DNA of 64,000 nucleotides, from NCBI GenBank assembly GCA_021809425.1, contig JAKBAA010000006.1, forward strand, positions 1-64,000, given 5' to 3'. Each line of letters starts with the position of its first letter. Position 1 is the first letter of the stretch. The translations under genes were made by a program, and so were the position numbers. The notes beneath the pieces were generated by a model, which worked only from the letters and a program-made list of their open reading frames with translations, made no database searches and was not told where the DNA came from. This document shows, piece by piece, positions 25,806 through 38,061 of this stretch. The DNA comes from Actinomycetes bacterium. GTDB taxonomy: Bacteria; Actinomycetota; Acidimicrobiia; Acidimicrobiales; Bog-793.

Positions 25806-26656
25806 CGCTGCACGTCCCGGTGGTGCACGCTCGGGTCGAAGCCGCGCCGGCGGATCCGGCGGGCCAGCTCCTCGGCGACCGCCACCGAACGGTGCCGCCC
25901 CCCCGTGCAGCCGATGGCGATCGAGAGGTAGGCCTTGCCCTCGGCGGCATAGGCCGGGAGGAGGAACCCGAACAGGTCGTCCAGGCGGGCCAGGAACTCC
26001 TCGGCCTCCGGCCGGTCGAGCACGTAGGCACGCACCTCCGGGTCGAGCCCCGTCTGGACCCGGAGGTGCTCAACCCAGTGCGGGTTGGGCAGGAACCGGC
26101 AGTCGAGCACGAGGTCGACGTCGAGCGGGAGCCCGTGCTTGAACCCGAACGACACCACCGCCGTCGTCATCCCGCCGGGGGCCTCGCGCGACGAGAACAG
26201 CTCGACGAGGCGCGCCTTCAGCTCGTGGACGTTGGTGTCGCTCGTGTCGACCACCACGTCGGCGTCGTCGCGCAGCGGGTCGAGCAGCGCCCGCTCCGCC
26301 CGGATGGCCTCGAGGACGCCCTCCGCCTCGAGCGGGTGGCGGCGCCGGGTCCCCTCGTAGCGCCGGACGAGCACCTCGTCGCTGGCGTCGAGGAACAGCA
26401 CCCGCACCCTGGCCCCGGTCGCCCGCAGGGCGGTGACGGTCGGGGCGAGCTCGACCACCGACTCGGCACCGCCCCGCCCGACGACGAAGCAGAAGCGCTC
26501 CAGCTCCGACCCTGGCTGGCCGGCGAGCTCGGCCACCTTTCCGATGAGCGGCGCCGGCAGGTTGTCGATCACGAACCAGCCGAGGTCCTCGAGGGTCGCC
26601 GCCGCGCTGGAGCGGCCGGCGCCCGACAGGCCCGCCACGATCAGGTACTCGGCCAT
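25802..26656 (-). CDS. rapZ: RNase adapter/nucleotide-binding protein RapZ (YvcJ)
   Basis: 284 aa. N-terminal P-loop VAGLSGAGRSSAAATLED, with Arg in place of the usual Lys as is normal in actinobacterial members, followed by FVIDNLPAPLIGKV and a C-terminal domain with FGFKHGLPLDVDLVLDCRFL and CTGGRHRSV. RapZ proteins hydrolyse nucleotides and, in E. coli, guide RNase E to a small RNA; the target in Actinobacteria is unknown. Starts at ATG 26656, 37 nt after the methyltransferase. Confidence 0.93.
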   Translation of the reverse strand: MAEYLIVAGLSGAGRSSAAATLEDLGWFVIDNLPAPLIGKVAELAGQPGSELERFCFVVGRGGAESVVELAPTVTALRATGARVRVLFLDASDEVLVRRYEGTRRRHPLEAEGVLEAIRAERALLDPLRDDADVVVDTSDTNVHELKARLVELFSSREAPGGMTTAVVSFGFKHGLPLDVDLVLDCRFLPNPHWVEHLRVQTGLDPEVRAYVLDRPEAEEFLARLDDLFGFLLPAYAAEGKAYLSIAIGCTGGRHRSVAVAEELARRIRRRGFDPSVHHRDVQR

Positions 26657-26693
26657 CGCCCGACCCCTCCTCCTCGCCGCCCACCTGCCCGCC

Positions 26694-27488
26694 CTACCTG
26701 CCGCCGGTCGCCTCGTCCCAGTCTCGCACCCGGGCGGCCGGCGGTGGCCGGGCCTCGAAGCGCAGCGAGAGCAGGCGCGGGATGGCCGACTCGAGGGCCG
26801 GGTCGAGCGAGGTGGCGAGCAGCTCGGCCGGCGGCCGTGGCTCGTCCATGCGGACCAGCACCACGTCACGGGCGCCGAGCGGGTTGACGTAGCGCGACAG
26901 CGGGCGGTGGGCGAAGGCGATGGCCACCCCCGGGTCGACCTCCTCGTAGGCGACCGACTCGTCGAGGTACGGGCCGACCCGCCAGTAGCGCTCGCCCAGG
27001 ATCTGGTCGTCGATGAACCCGGAGCCGGTGCCCTGGTAGAGCGGGTGGTTGACGAGCAGGACGAGCCGTCCACCCGGGGCGAGGACGCGGGCCATCTCGG
27101 CGAGCACGGCGTCCGGATCGTCGGCGTGCTCGATGACGAGGCAGCAGACCACGGCGTCGAAGGTGGCGTCGGCGAAGGGGAGCCGCTCCCCCCTCCCTTG
27201 CACGAAGCACGGCCCGCCGCCGGCTCCGGCGGCGAAGGCCAGCTGGGCCCCGGAAGGGTCGATCCCGACGACCCGCCGGTCGGCCGGCCCGCACGCCTGG
27301 AGGGAACGGGCCACCTGACCCTCGCCGGTCCCGACGTCGAGGACGCGCCGCGCCCCCTCGCCCACCTCGCGGCGCACGAGCGGCACGATCTCCCGGTCGT
27401 ACTCCGGGTCGGCCCCGCCGGTGAAGGTGGCCTTCCACCAGGCGGCGTGCGCGTCCCACGGATGACCCCCGGCGGCCTGCTCGCTCAC
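26694..27488 (-). CDS. class I SAM-dependent methyltransferase
   Basis: 264 aa. The SAM motif I reads VLDVGTGEGQVARSLQ near residues 48-63, followed by the acidic motif II region VVGIDPSGAQL and motif IV FDAVVCCLVIEH. Substrate unknown; the fold is that of Methyltransf_11 small-molecule enzymes. GTG at 27488 overlaps the uvrC stop by 4 nt (GTGA). It is an extra gene between uvrC and rapZ, which are normally neighbours, and codon use looks like the surroundings. Confidence 0.88.
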   Translation of the reverse strand: MSEQAAGGHPWDAHAAWWKATFTGGADPEYDREIVPLVRREVGEGARRVLDVGTGEGQVARSLQACGPADRRVVGIDPSGAQLAFAAGAGGGPCFVQGRGERLPFADATFDAVVCCLVIEHADDPDAVLAEMARVLAPGGRLVLLVNHPLYQGTGSGFIDDQILGERYWRVGPYLDESVAYEEVDPGVAIAFAHRPLSRYVNPLGARDVVLVRMDEPRPPAELLATSLDPALESAIPRLLSLRFEARPPPAARVRDWDEATGGR

Positions 27489-29359
27489 CGCCCGGCGCCC
27501 TCGTGGACCCGGGCGTGGACGGCCCGGGCGACCGGCTCGGGCAGCCACGACAGGGCGAGCAGCTCGTCCAGGCTGGCCTGGCGCACGCCGCGCACGCCGC
27601 CGAGCTCGGCGACGAGCCGCTGGCGGCGCGCCGGGCCGAGGCCCGGGACGTCGTCGAGGGCCCCGCGGGTCATCCGCTTGCCGCGCAGCTGGCGGTGGTA
27701 GGTGATGGCGAAGCGGTGCGCCTCGTCGCGGACCTGCTGGAGCAGGTAGATGGCCGGCGAGTCCCGCGGGATGCGCACCGGTGCCGACCGCCCCGGGAGG
27801 AACACCTCCTCGAACTGCTTGGCGAGGGCGGCGAGGGCGAGCCGGCCGGTCAGGCCGAGCTCGGCGAGCACCCGCTCCCCGACGTGCAGCTGGCCGAGGC
27901 CGCCGTCGAGCAGGAGCAGCTGCGGCGGGTAGGCGAACCGGACCGGACGGCCGTCGGCCGGGGCCGGCCGGGCGGACTCGTCGTCGAGCAGGCGGCGGAG
28001 CCGCCGGGTGAGCACCTCGTGCATCGCCCCGTAGTCGTCGTTGCCCTGGACGGCGCTCACCCTGAAGCGCCGGTAGTCGCTCCGCTTGGCGAGCCCGTCC
28101 TCCATGACGACCATCGAGCCGACGTAGTCGGTCCCCTGCAGGTGGCTCATGTCGTAGCACTCGATGCGAAGGGGGGGCTCGTCGAGGCACAGGTGTGCCT
28201 GCAGCTCCTCGAGCGCCTGGGCCCGGCTCGTGAGGTCGGACGAACGCCGCATGGTGTGCCGCTGCAGCTGCTCGGCGGCGTTCTTCTCGGCGACCTCGAG
28301 CAGGCCCCGCTTGCGCCCGCGCTGGGGCACCCGCACCCCGACCCGCGACCCGCGCCGCTCCCCGAGGAACTCCTCGTAGGTCGCCGCCTCCTCGGGCAGG
28401 TCGCGCACGAGGACCTCCTTCGGGACGCCGAGCGGGGTCTCGGCGTACTGCTGCTCGAGGGCCCGGGCGACGAGCTCGGGGCGGGTGAGCGGCTCGACCT
28501 TCTCGAGGACGAATCCCTGCCGGCCGACCACCCGGCCGCGCCGGACGTGCAGCACCTGGACGGCCGCCTCCAGCTCGTTCTCGGCGACCGCGACCACGTC
28601 GAGGTCCTCGGGCGTGTCGACGACCATCTCCTGGCGCTCCACCGCCAGTCGGAGCGCGGCCAGCCGGTCACGAAGGCGCGCCGCCAGCTCGAACTCGAGG
28701 TCGTCGGCGGCCGCCGCCATATCGGCCTCGAGCCGGGCCGTCACCGGCCCGGTGTCGCCGTCGAGGAACCCCATCAGCTCCTCCACGAGCACCCGGTACT
28801 CCCCCGGCGACACCTCGCCGACGCAGGGCCCGGAGCAGCGCTCGATGTGGAACAGCAGGCACGGCTTGCCGAGCCGCTCGTGCCGGTTCAGCTTTGCGTT
28901 CGAGCACGTCCGGATCGGGAACGACCGCAGCAGCAGGTCGAGCGTCTCTCGGATGGCGTAGGCATGCGCGTACGGGCCGAAGTACCGCGTCCCCTTGCGT
29001 CTCGCCCCCCGCATGACCGTGGCGCGCGGCCACTCCTCATCGAGGGTGACGGCCAGGTACGGGTAGCTCTTGTCGTCGACCAGGCGGATGTTGAAGCGGG
29101 GCCGGTGGGCCTTGATCAGGTTGTACTCGAGCATGATCGCCTCGACGTCGCTGCGGACCTGGATCCACTCGACCGAGGCGGCCCGTGCCACCATCTGCGC
29201 CGTGCGCGGGTGCAGCAGGCGCGGGTCCTGGAAGTAGTTGGACAGCCGCTGGCGGAGCGAGCGCGCCTTGCCCACGTAGATGATCCGGCCGTCGGCATCC
29301 TTGAACTGGTAGGACCCCGGGCCGTCCGGTATCGCTGGCGGTCGCTCGAGCACTACCAT
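27485..29359 (-). CDS. uvrC: excinuclease ABC subunit UvrC
   Basis: About 624 aa. Order of domains: GIY-YIG nuclease (GPGSYQF, then IIYVGKARSLRQRL, residues about 14-90) for the 3' cut; a cysteine region (CSNAKLNRH and CSGPC); UVR motif (LEFELAARLRDRLAALR); RNase H-like 5' nuclease with CYDMSHLQG and LLDGGLGQL; and a C-terminal helix-hairpin-helix pair (LDDVPGLGPARRQRLVAELG). ATG at 29359 is given; TAGCCT lies only 2 nt before it but 8 nt before an in-frame GTG at 29353, so a leaderless mRNA starting at that GTG is possible. Confidence 0.96.
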   Translation of the reverse strand: MVVLERPPAIPDGPGSYQFKDADGRIIYVGKARSLRQRLSNYFQDPRLLHPRTAQMVARAASVEWIQVRSDVEAIMLEYNLIKAHRPRFNIRLVDDKSYPYLAVTLDEEWPRATVMRGARRKGTRYFGPYAHAYAIRETLDLLLRSFPIRTCSNAKLNRHERLGKPCLLFHIERCSGPCVGEVSPGEYRVLVEELMGFLDGDTGPVTARLEADMAAAADDLEFELAARLRDRLAALRLAVERQEMVVDTPEDLDVVAVAENELEAAVQVLHVRRGRVVGRQGFVLEKVEPLTRPELVARALEQQYAETPLGVPKEVLVRDLPEEAATYEEFLGERRGSRVGVRVPQRGRKRGLLEVAEKNAAEQLQRHTMRRSSDLTSRAQALEELQAHLCLDEPPLRIECYDMSHLQGTDYVGSMVVMEDGLAKRSDYRRFRVSAVQGNDDYGAMHEVLTRRLRRLLDDESARPAPADGRPVRFAYPPQLLLLDGGLGQLHVGERVLAELGLTGRLALAALAKQFEEVFLPGRSAPVRIPRDSPAIYLLQQVRDEAHRFAITYHRQLRGKRMTRGALDDVPGLGPARRQRLVAELGGVRGVRQASLDELLALSWLPEPVARAVHARVHEGAGR

Positions 29360-29484
29360 CGAGGCTACGCCGGCCTGGCATCCCGGCGGACAGATCACGA
29401 CTCGAGGCCGACAACCCCGCGGATGGGCGACCAGGCTGTCCCCGCCGGCCGCAGTACGAGCCGTGCAGAAGGCAAGGGGCCACC
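29360..29484. promoter_or_regulatory. divergent uvrC/nadA promoter region
   Basis: 125 nt between start codons. TAGCCT (minus strand, 29367-29362) is a good -10 for uvrC. For nadA only the ribosome-binding site AAGGGG (29472-29477) is clear. Confidence 0.45.
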
Positions 29485-30579
29485 ATGTTCCGCCTACAGA
29501 CACCACTGCCCGAGCGCTACGTCCACGCCGCGCCCGAGGAGCTCGAGACGTGGATCCGGCAAGCCCGCCAGCGCCTCGGCACCCGCTGCGTGGTCCTCGG
29601 CCACCACTACCAGCGCGACGAGGTCATGCGCTGGGCCGACGCCCGGGGCGACTCGTTCGGGCTGGCCCGCTTCGCCGCCGACCAGCGCGCCGCCGACTAC
29701 GTGGTGTTCTGCGGCGTCCAGTTCATGGCCGAGTCGGCCGACGTGCTCACCGCCGCCCACCAACAGGTGGTGCTGCCCGACCTGAACGCCGGCTGCTCGA
29801 TGGCCGACATGGCCGACCTCGAGGCCGTCGAGACGGCCTGGGACGAGCTCGCCCGGGTGGTCGACCGCTCGACGGTGCTGCCGATCACCTACATGAACTC
29901 GTCGGCCACCCTGAAGGACTTCGTCGGCCGCAACGGCGGTGCCGTGTGCACGTCCTCGAACGCCGCCGCCGTGGTCACCTGGGCGCTGGAGCGGGCCGAC
30001 AAGGTGCTCTTCTTCCCCGACCAGCACCTCGGCCGCAACACCGCCGTCGCCCTCGGCTACGACCTGGCCGACACCCGGGTCTGGGACCCGCGCCTCGCCC
30101 TCGGCGGCCTCGAGGACGTCGACGTGAAGGCGGCCCGGTTCCTGCTCTGGAAGGGCCACTGCTCGGTCCACCAGCGGTTCCGGCCGGCTCATGTCGAGGC
30201 GTTCCGGGCGGCGCACCCGGGCGGGGTGGTGGCGGTGCACCCGGAGTGCAGCCACGAGGTGGTCGCCCTCGCCGACGTGGTCGGCTCGACCGACGCCATC
30301 ATCCGCTACGTCGACCAGGCGCCGGCCGGCACGGCGATCGGGATCGCCACCGAGATCCACCTCGTGCACCGGCTCGCCGACGAGCACCCTGAGCTCGCCG
30401 TCAGCTCGCTCGACCCGCTCGTGTGCCCGTGCTCGACCATGTTCCGCATCGACGAGCCGCACCTCGCCTGGGTCCTCGAAGGGCTCGTCGAGGGCGAGGT
30501 GCGCAACCGGATCGTGGTGCCCGGCGAGGTCGCCGAGGGTGCCCGGATCGCCCTCGAGCGGATGCTCTCGATCAGCTGA
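29485..30579 (+). CDS. nadA: quinolinate synthase A
   Basis: 364 aa. Condenses iminoaspartate with dihydroxyacetone phosphate to quinolinate for NAD synthesis. The three 4Fe-4S cysteines can be placed in VVFCGVQFMAE, VHPECSHEV and LVCPCSTMF, and the substrate motifs GHHYQRDEV, DLNAGCSMADM and THYMNSSA-like YMNSSATLKDF are present. AAGGGG precedes the ATG by 7 nt. nadB and nadC are not nearby. The stop region overlaps the convergent GGDEF gene by 8 nt. Confidence 0.96.
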   Translation: MFRLQTPLPERYVHAAPEELETWIRQARQRLGTRCVVLGHHYQRDEVMRWADARGDSFGLARFAADQRAADYVVFCGVQFMAESADVLTAAHQQVVLPDLNAGCSMADMADLEAVETAWDELARVVDRSTVLPITYMNSSATLKDFVGRNGGAVCTSSNAAAVVTWALERADKVLFFPDQHLGRNTAVALGYDLADTRVWDPRLALGGLEDVDVKAARFLLWKGHCSVHQRFRPAHVEAFRAAHPGGVVAVHPECSHEVVALADVVGSTDAIIRYVDQAPAGTAIGIATEIHLVHRLADEHPELAVSSLDPLVCPCSTMFRIDEPHLAWVLEGLVEGEVRNRIVVPGEVAEGARIALERMLSIS

Positions 30580-31426
30580 CCCGGCCGGCGGCCGGCGGCG
30601 CCGCCCCCGCCGAAGCCTCCTGGCGGGCGCGCTTTGCCTCGTACATCTCGACGTCGGCGGCGGCGAGCGCGGCGTCGATCGAACCGCCCGGCGGCACGAC
30701 GGCCCGCCCGGTCGAGCAGCTCACCGTGCGGGTGGTGCCGTCCGGCAGCCCGACCACCAGCCCGGACAGGCGGCCGTCGGGCGCGCCGGGCGCGCCGGGG
30801 CCGGCCGCCGCCAGAACGGACGGGTCGAGCTCGGCGAGGACGACGAACTCGTCGCCGCCGAGGCGCGCCACGTCGGCACGGCCGGCGAGCTGGCGCAGCG
30901 AGCTGGCGATCACGTTGAGCACGGCGTCGCCGGCGGCGTGGCCGAAGCGGTCGTTGACCTCCTTGAAGTTGTCGACGTCGACCACCGTCACGGCGAGCGC
31001 CTTGCCGGCGGCTGCCGTGGCGCGCTCGAAGAAGCCACGCCGGTTGAGCAGGCCGGTGAGCGGGTCACGGCGGGCCAGCTCCTCGAGGCGCCGCTGCACG
31101 GCGATCCCCTCGGCCACCTCGTCGGCGAGCGCCCGGCGGGTCGCTTCGACCTCGGCGAGCAGGGCGGCGATGCGCTCGTTGGCCCGGGCGAACGGGTAGG
31201 CGGCCAGCGGGGCCACGAGCAGCGGGGTGGCGAGCGGCGCCACGATCATCACGACACCCCCCACCCCGCCCCCGCCGATCGACAGCCCGAGCAGGGCGTA
31301 CAGCAGGAAGCACACCCCTCCCGAGCCGGCCACGGCGAGGGCGGTCTCGGCGAGCACCCGGCGCCACATCCGCCGGCGGGCGGCCGCCGGCAGCGTGCCG
31401 CGTGCCGACCCGCGCCGAGACGTCAT
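30572..31426 (-). CDS. membrane-associated GGDEF protein (putative diguanylate cyclase)
   Basis: 284 aa. A basic N-terminus is followed by two membrane spans (about residues 24-46 and 55-75), a short coiled linker (ANERIAALLAEVEATRRALA), and a GGDEF domain from about 115 to 280. The active-site motif RLGGDEFVVL is intact, and DPLTGLLNRRGFFE opens the domain, so c-di-GMP synthesis is likely. The usual SIGVA segment reads CSTGRAV, and no RxxD inhibitory site is evident. There is no sensor domain beyond the membrane part. ATG 31426 follows a GGAG site. Confidence 0.88.
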   Translation of the reverse strand: MTSRRGSARGTLPAAARRRMWRRVLAETALAVAGSGGVCFLLYALLGLSIGGGGVGGVVMIVAPLATPLLVAPLAAYPFARANERIAALLAEVEATRRALADEVAEGIAVQRRLEELARRDPLTGLLNRRGFFERATAAAGKALAVTVVDVDNFKEVNDRFGHAAGDAVLNVIASSLRQLAGRADVARLGGDEFVVLAELDPSVLAAAGPGAPGAPDGRLSGLVVGLPDGTTRTVSCSTGRAVVPPGGSIDAALAAADVEMYEAKRARQEASAGAAPPAAGRVS

Positions 31427-31506
31427 CTGCTCCAGACGACCACCACGGGGGTGCCGTTGAGCCCCTTCGCCACGGGCGTCGTGCCGGGGGGACGGGGGCG
31501 GCGGCG

Positions 31507-34449
<2,943 letters not shown>

Positions 34450-34499
34450 GGGTCCCGGCACCCTATCGGCTCGCCGGTCGGCGTCGACCACTGCTCGGC

Positions 34500-36581
34500 T
34501 CAGCCAACCTCTCGGAGCTCCCGCTTCAGGGTGCGCACCTCGTCGCGAAGGCGCGCCGCGTACTCGAAGCGCAGCTCGGCGGCCGCCAGGCGCATCTCTG
34601 CCTCGAGGGTGTCCACGAGGCGGCGCAGCTCGTCGCCCGCCAGCTCGCTCGGGTCGTCGGGCAGGGCGACCCCGGCGTGCTCGGCCGCCCGCCGTCCCGT
34701 GCGCCGGGCGCGGTCGGACCGGCCGTGGTGGCCGGTCGGCAGCGGCGCACCCTTTGCCTCGACGAGCTCCCCCGTCCCGGCCGCCGCACGGAACTGGGCC
34801 ACGAGGTCGGTCACCGCCTTACGGATCGTCTGCGGGTCGATCCCGTGCGCCTCGTTGTGCGCCTGCTGCAGCGCCCGGCGCCGCTCCGTCTCGGAGATGG
34901 CGGCGCGCATCGAGTCGGTGATCACGTCCGCGTACAGGATGACCCGGCCGCCGACGTTGCGGGCCGCACGCCCCATCGTCTGGATGAGCGACGTGGCCGA
35001 GCGGAGGAACCCCTCCTTGTCGGCGTCCAGGATGGCGACGAGCGACACCTCCGGCAGGTCGAGCCCCTCACGCAGCAGGTTGATCCCGACGAGCACGTCG
35101 AACTCGCCGAGGCGCAGGTCGCGTACGATCTCGATGCGCTCGATCGTGTCGATGTTCGAGTGCAGGTACCGCACCCGGACCCCCGACTCGAGCAGGTAGT
35201 CGGCGAGATCCTCGGCCATCTTCTTGGTCAGCGTCGTCACGAGCACCCGCTCGCCCTTCGCCACGGTCGCCTCGATCTCGGCCAGCAGGTCGTCGATCTG
35301 GCGCTTCGTCGGCTTCACGACCACGGCCGGGTCGAGCAGACCGGTCGGCCGGACGATCTGCTCGGCCACCACCGTCGACACCTCGAGCTCGTAGGACGAC
35401 GGGGTCGCCGACATGAAGATCACCTGGTTCAGCCGCTCCTCGAGCTCCGCGAAGCGCAACGGCCGGTTGTCCAGGGCCGAGGGCAGGCGGAACCCGTGCT
35501 CCACCAGCACCTCCTTGCGGGACCGGTCCCCGGCGTACTGGCCGTGCAGCTGGGGGACGGTCACGTGGCTCTCGTCGATCACGAGCAGCCAGTCCTTCGG
35601 GAAGTAGTCGAGCAGGGTGAACGGCGGGTCGCCGGCGCTGCGCCCGTCGAGGTGGCGCGAGTAGTTCTCGATGCCGTTGCACGTGCCCACCTCGGCCAGC
35701 ATCTCGAGGTCGTGCTCGGTGCGCATCCGCAGCCGCTGCGCCTCGAGCAGCCGGCCGTCGCCCTCGAGCTCGCGCAGGCGCTCGCCGAGCTCCACCTCGA
35801 TCGAGGCGATCGCCCGGCGCATCCGCTCGTCGCCGGCCACGTAGTGCGACGCCGGGAACACGACGAGCTCGTCCAGCTCGCCGAGCAGCTCGCCGGTCAG
35901 GGCGTCGAAGCGGGTGATCCGCTCGATCTCGTCGCCGAACAGCTCGACCCGTACGGCCGTCTCCTCGTAGGCCGGGTGCAGCTCGAGGGTGTCCCCCCGC
36001 ACCCGGAAGCGTCCGCGCACGAGGTTGAGGTCGTTGCGCTCGTAGTGCATCTCGACCAGCCGGCGCAGCACGTCCCGCTGGTCGTGGGACTCGCCCGGGT
36101 GCAGCACGAGGATCCGCCCCTCGTACTCCTCCGGCGAGCCGAGGCCGTAGATGCACGAGACCGAGGCCACGACGATCGTGTCCCGGCGCGTCAGCAGGCT
36201 CGCCGTCGCCGAGTGGCGCAACCGGTCGATCTCGTCGTTGATCGACGAGTCCTTCTCGATGTAGGTGTCCGTCTGCGGCAGGTACGCCTCGGGCTGGTAG
36301 TAGTCGTAGTAGGACACGAAGTACTCGACGCGGTTCTCCGGAAAGAACTCGCGCAGCTCGCCGGCGAGCTGGGCGGCGAGCGACTTGTTCGGCGCCAGCA
36401 CGAGGCTCGGTCGCTGGGCCGCCTCGATGGTCCAGGCGATCGTGGCGCTCTTGCCCGACCCGGTGATCCCGAGCAGGGTCAGGAAGCGCTCACCCCGGCC
36501 GAGACCGTCGGAGAGCTGCGCGATCGCCTTCGGCTGGTCGCCGGAGGGCGAGAACTCGGAGACGACGCGGAAGGGGGGCAC
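34500..36581 (-). CDS. uvrB: excinuclease ABC subunit UvrB
   Basis: 693 aa. Walker [15 protein letters not shown], the beta-hairpin with [24 protein letters not shown]-like IDESHVT, helicase motif VI region QTMGRAARN and the C-terminal UVR helix ([20 protein letters not shown]). It verifies damage after UvrA loading and recruits UvrC. The start is GTG at 36581 with the -10 element TACGAT exactly 6 nt upstream and no ribosome-binding site, so a leaderless mRNA is inferred. Followed by uvrA 50 nt downstream. Confidence 0.97.
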   Translation of the reverse strand: MPPFRVVSEFSPSGDQPKAIAQLSDGLGRGERFLTLLGITGSGKSATIAWTIEAAQRPSLVLAPNKSLAAQLAGELREFFPENRVEYFVSYYDYYQPEAYLPQTDTYIEKDSSINDEIDRLRHSATASLLTRRDTIVVASVSCIYGLGSPEEYEGRILVLHPGESHDQRDVLRRLVEMHYERNDLNLVRGRFRVRGDTLELHPAYEETAVRVELFGDEIERITRFDALTGELLGELDELVVFPASHYVAGDERMRRAIASIEVELGERLRELEGDGRLLEAQRLRMRTEHDLEMLAEVGTCNGIENYSRHLDGRSAGDPPFTLLDYFPKDWLLVIDESHVTVPQLHGQYAGDRSRKEVLVEHGFRLPSALDNRPLRFAELEERLNQVIFMSATPSSYELEVSTVVAEQIVRPTGLLDPAVVVKPTKRQIDDLLAEIEATVAKGERVLVTTLTKKMAEDLADYLLESGVRVRYLHSNIDTIERIEIVRDLRLGEFDVLVGINLLREGLDLPEVSLVAILDADKEGFLRSATSLIQTMGRAARNVGGRVILYADVITDSMRAAISETERRRALQQAHNEAHGIDPQTIRKAVTDLVAQFRAAAGTGELVEAKGAPLPTGHHGRSDRARRTGRRAAEHAGVALPDDPSELAGDELRRLVDTLEAEMRLAAAELRFEYAARLRDEVRTLKRELREVG

Positions 36582-36587
36582 GGGAGC

Positions 36588-36593
36588 ATCGTA
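36588..36593 (-). promoter_or_regulatory. -10 of leaderless uvrB
   Basis: TACGAT on the minus strand, 6 nt before the GTG start. The same hexamer and spacing occur at 44317-44322. Confidence 0.6.
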
Positions 36594-36625
36594 CCGAGGG
36601 GGTGCGCGCTCGCTCCCGGCGACGG

Positions 36626-37357
36626 TCAGGCCGTCAGGCGGCGCGCCTCCAGGCGGGCCTCGACGGCCGTCGCGCCGGCGCGGGTGACCCGGTAGGCAGC
36701 CTTGCCGTCGACCTCGGAGACGACCTCGACGAGGTCGGTGCCCTCGTAGACGAGGCCGACGCCGTCGTCGGTGGCATAGGCATCCGGCAGGGTGCCGTCG
36801 GCGACGAGGGCCTGGAGGAGGGGGCGGCGGCGGGCCTCGGAGTCGTAGTGGACGCCGTTCGCGTACGGGAGGAGCCCGAGCCCGTTCGTGACGGGCGCCA
36901 GCTCCGGGCCGAAGGAGTCGGTGGTGCCGCCGACATGCCAGCACAGGGAGCCGGCGGACACCCCGCCGAGCACGACGCCGGCACGCCAGGCCGACGCCAT
37001 GGCGGCGTCGAGGCCGTGCAGGCGCCACAGGGCCAGCAGGTTGGCCACGCTGCCGCCGCCCACCCAGACGGCGTCGCAGCTGCCGACGTAGTCGGCGAGG
37101 TCGGCCGACGGCGGCATCGGGAACAGGTTGCAGTGCCGGACCACCACCCCGACCGCCTCGCCGGCCTCCGACAGCTGGGCGTTGCGCCAGCGCTCGTCGC
37201 CCATGGCGGTGCCGACATGGCAGAGCACGGGCGCCCGGCCGGTGACGCCGGCGCGCTCGAGCAGGTGGTGGAGGAGCGGGCCGAAGCCGTACAGGGTGCG
37301 CTCGCCACGCACGAGGCCGCCCGAGGTGGCGACGATGGTCGGCCGGTCAGCAGGCAC
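36626..37357 (-). CDS. peptidase E-like serine hydrolase (S51 family)
   Basis: 243 aa. The nucleophile elbow [10 protein letters not shown] gives a serine in G-x-S-A-G as in peptidase E/cyanophycinase-like S51 enzymes, with the flavodoxin-like core ([15 protein letters not shown]) ahead of it and the late segment [12 protein letters not shown]51 dipeptidases cleave Asp-X dipeptides; the specificity here is not clear. GTG at 37357 overlaps the coaE end by 11 nt, so it is read from the rpsA-coaE transcript. Confidence 0.85.
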   Translation of the reverse strand: MPADRPTIVATSGGLVRGERTLYGFGPLLHHLLERAGVTGRAPVLCHVGTAMGDERWRNAQLSEAGEAVGVVVRHCNLFPMPPSADLADYVGSCDAVWVGGGSVANLLALWRLHGLDAAMASAWRAGVVLGGVSAGSLCWHVGGTTDSFGPELAPVTNGLGLLPYANGVHYDSEARRRPLLQALVADGTLPDAYATDDGVGLVYEGTDLVEVVSEVDGKAAYRVTRAGATAVEARLEARRLTA

Positions 37358-38060
37358 GGCCGCCCCCCGCCCCGGCGGGCCGCCCCGCCCGAAGGTCCTC
37401 GATCCAGGACCACGCCCGGGCGACCATCGCGTCGAGCTCGTCGCGGGTCCCGAGGTTCTCGATGACGAAGTCGGCGAGGCGCATGCGGGCGAGCCGGTCG
37501 CCCTGTGCCGCCATGCGCGCCCGGGCGTCGTCGGGGTCCATGTGGCGGTGGCGCACGAGCCGGTCGAGGGCGACCTCCTCTGGGACGTCGACGACGAGCA
37601 CGCCGTCGACCCGGGCGGTCGGGGCGCCGTCGGGTCCGCGCAGCAACGGGAGGTCGAGCACGATCACGTCGTCGCTGTCGGCGTGCGCCGCCAGCACCTC
37701 GTCGGTCGCCCGGCGGACGACCGGGTGGACGATGGCCTCGAGCGCCGCAAGTGCCGCCGGGTCGTGGAACACGACGGCCGCCAGGCGGGCCCGGTCGATC
37801 GGGGGCGGCACCGGGCCGCCGGCGGGCGACCGAGCCGGCTCGGGGTCGCCGGCACCCGGTCCCGGGAGCGGGCCCGGGGTCCGGACGAGGACGTCCGCGC
37901 CGAAGCGGGCAACCACGGCCCCGTACCCCGGGCCGCCCGGGTCGAGGGCCGCCCGGGCGAGCGCGTCGGCGTCGACGACGACGGCGCCGCGCCGCCCGAG
38001 CAATCCGGCGACGGTCGACTTGCCGGCACCGATGCCACCGGTGCAGGCGATGACCAGCAG
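37347..38060 (-). CDS. coaE: dephospho-CoA kinase
   Basis: About 237 aa. P-loop ACTGGIGAGKSTVAGLLG at the very start, VVDADALARAAL, VLDLPLLRG and the ARARMAAQ lid are CoaE signatures; it makes CoA from dephospho-CoA. A proline-rich insertion lies near residues 59-85. Start: no ATG, GTG or TTG lies between the rpsA stop and the P-loop. The nearest canonical in-frame starts (ATG 38126, 38156) are inside the rpsA repeat tail and would add an unlikely Arg/Pro leader. CTG at 38060, one base after the rpsA stop, is proposed (inference). Confidence 0.88.
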   Translation of the reverse strand: MLVIACTGGIGAGKSTVAGLLGRRGAVVVDADALARAALDPGGPGYGAVVARFGADVLVRTPGPLPGPGAGDPEPARSPAGGPVPPPIDRARLAAVVFHDPAALAALEAIVHPVVRRATDEVLAAHADSDDVIVLDLPLLRGPDGAPTARVDGVLVVDVPEEVALDRLVRHRHMDPDDARARMAAQGDRLARMRLADFVIENLGTRDELDAMVARAWSWIEDLRAGRPAGAGGGRAC

Positions 38061-38061
38061 G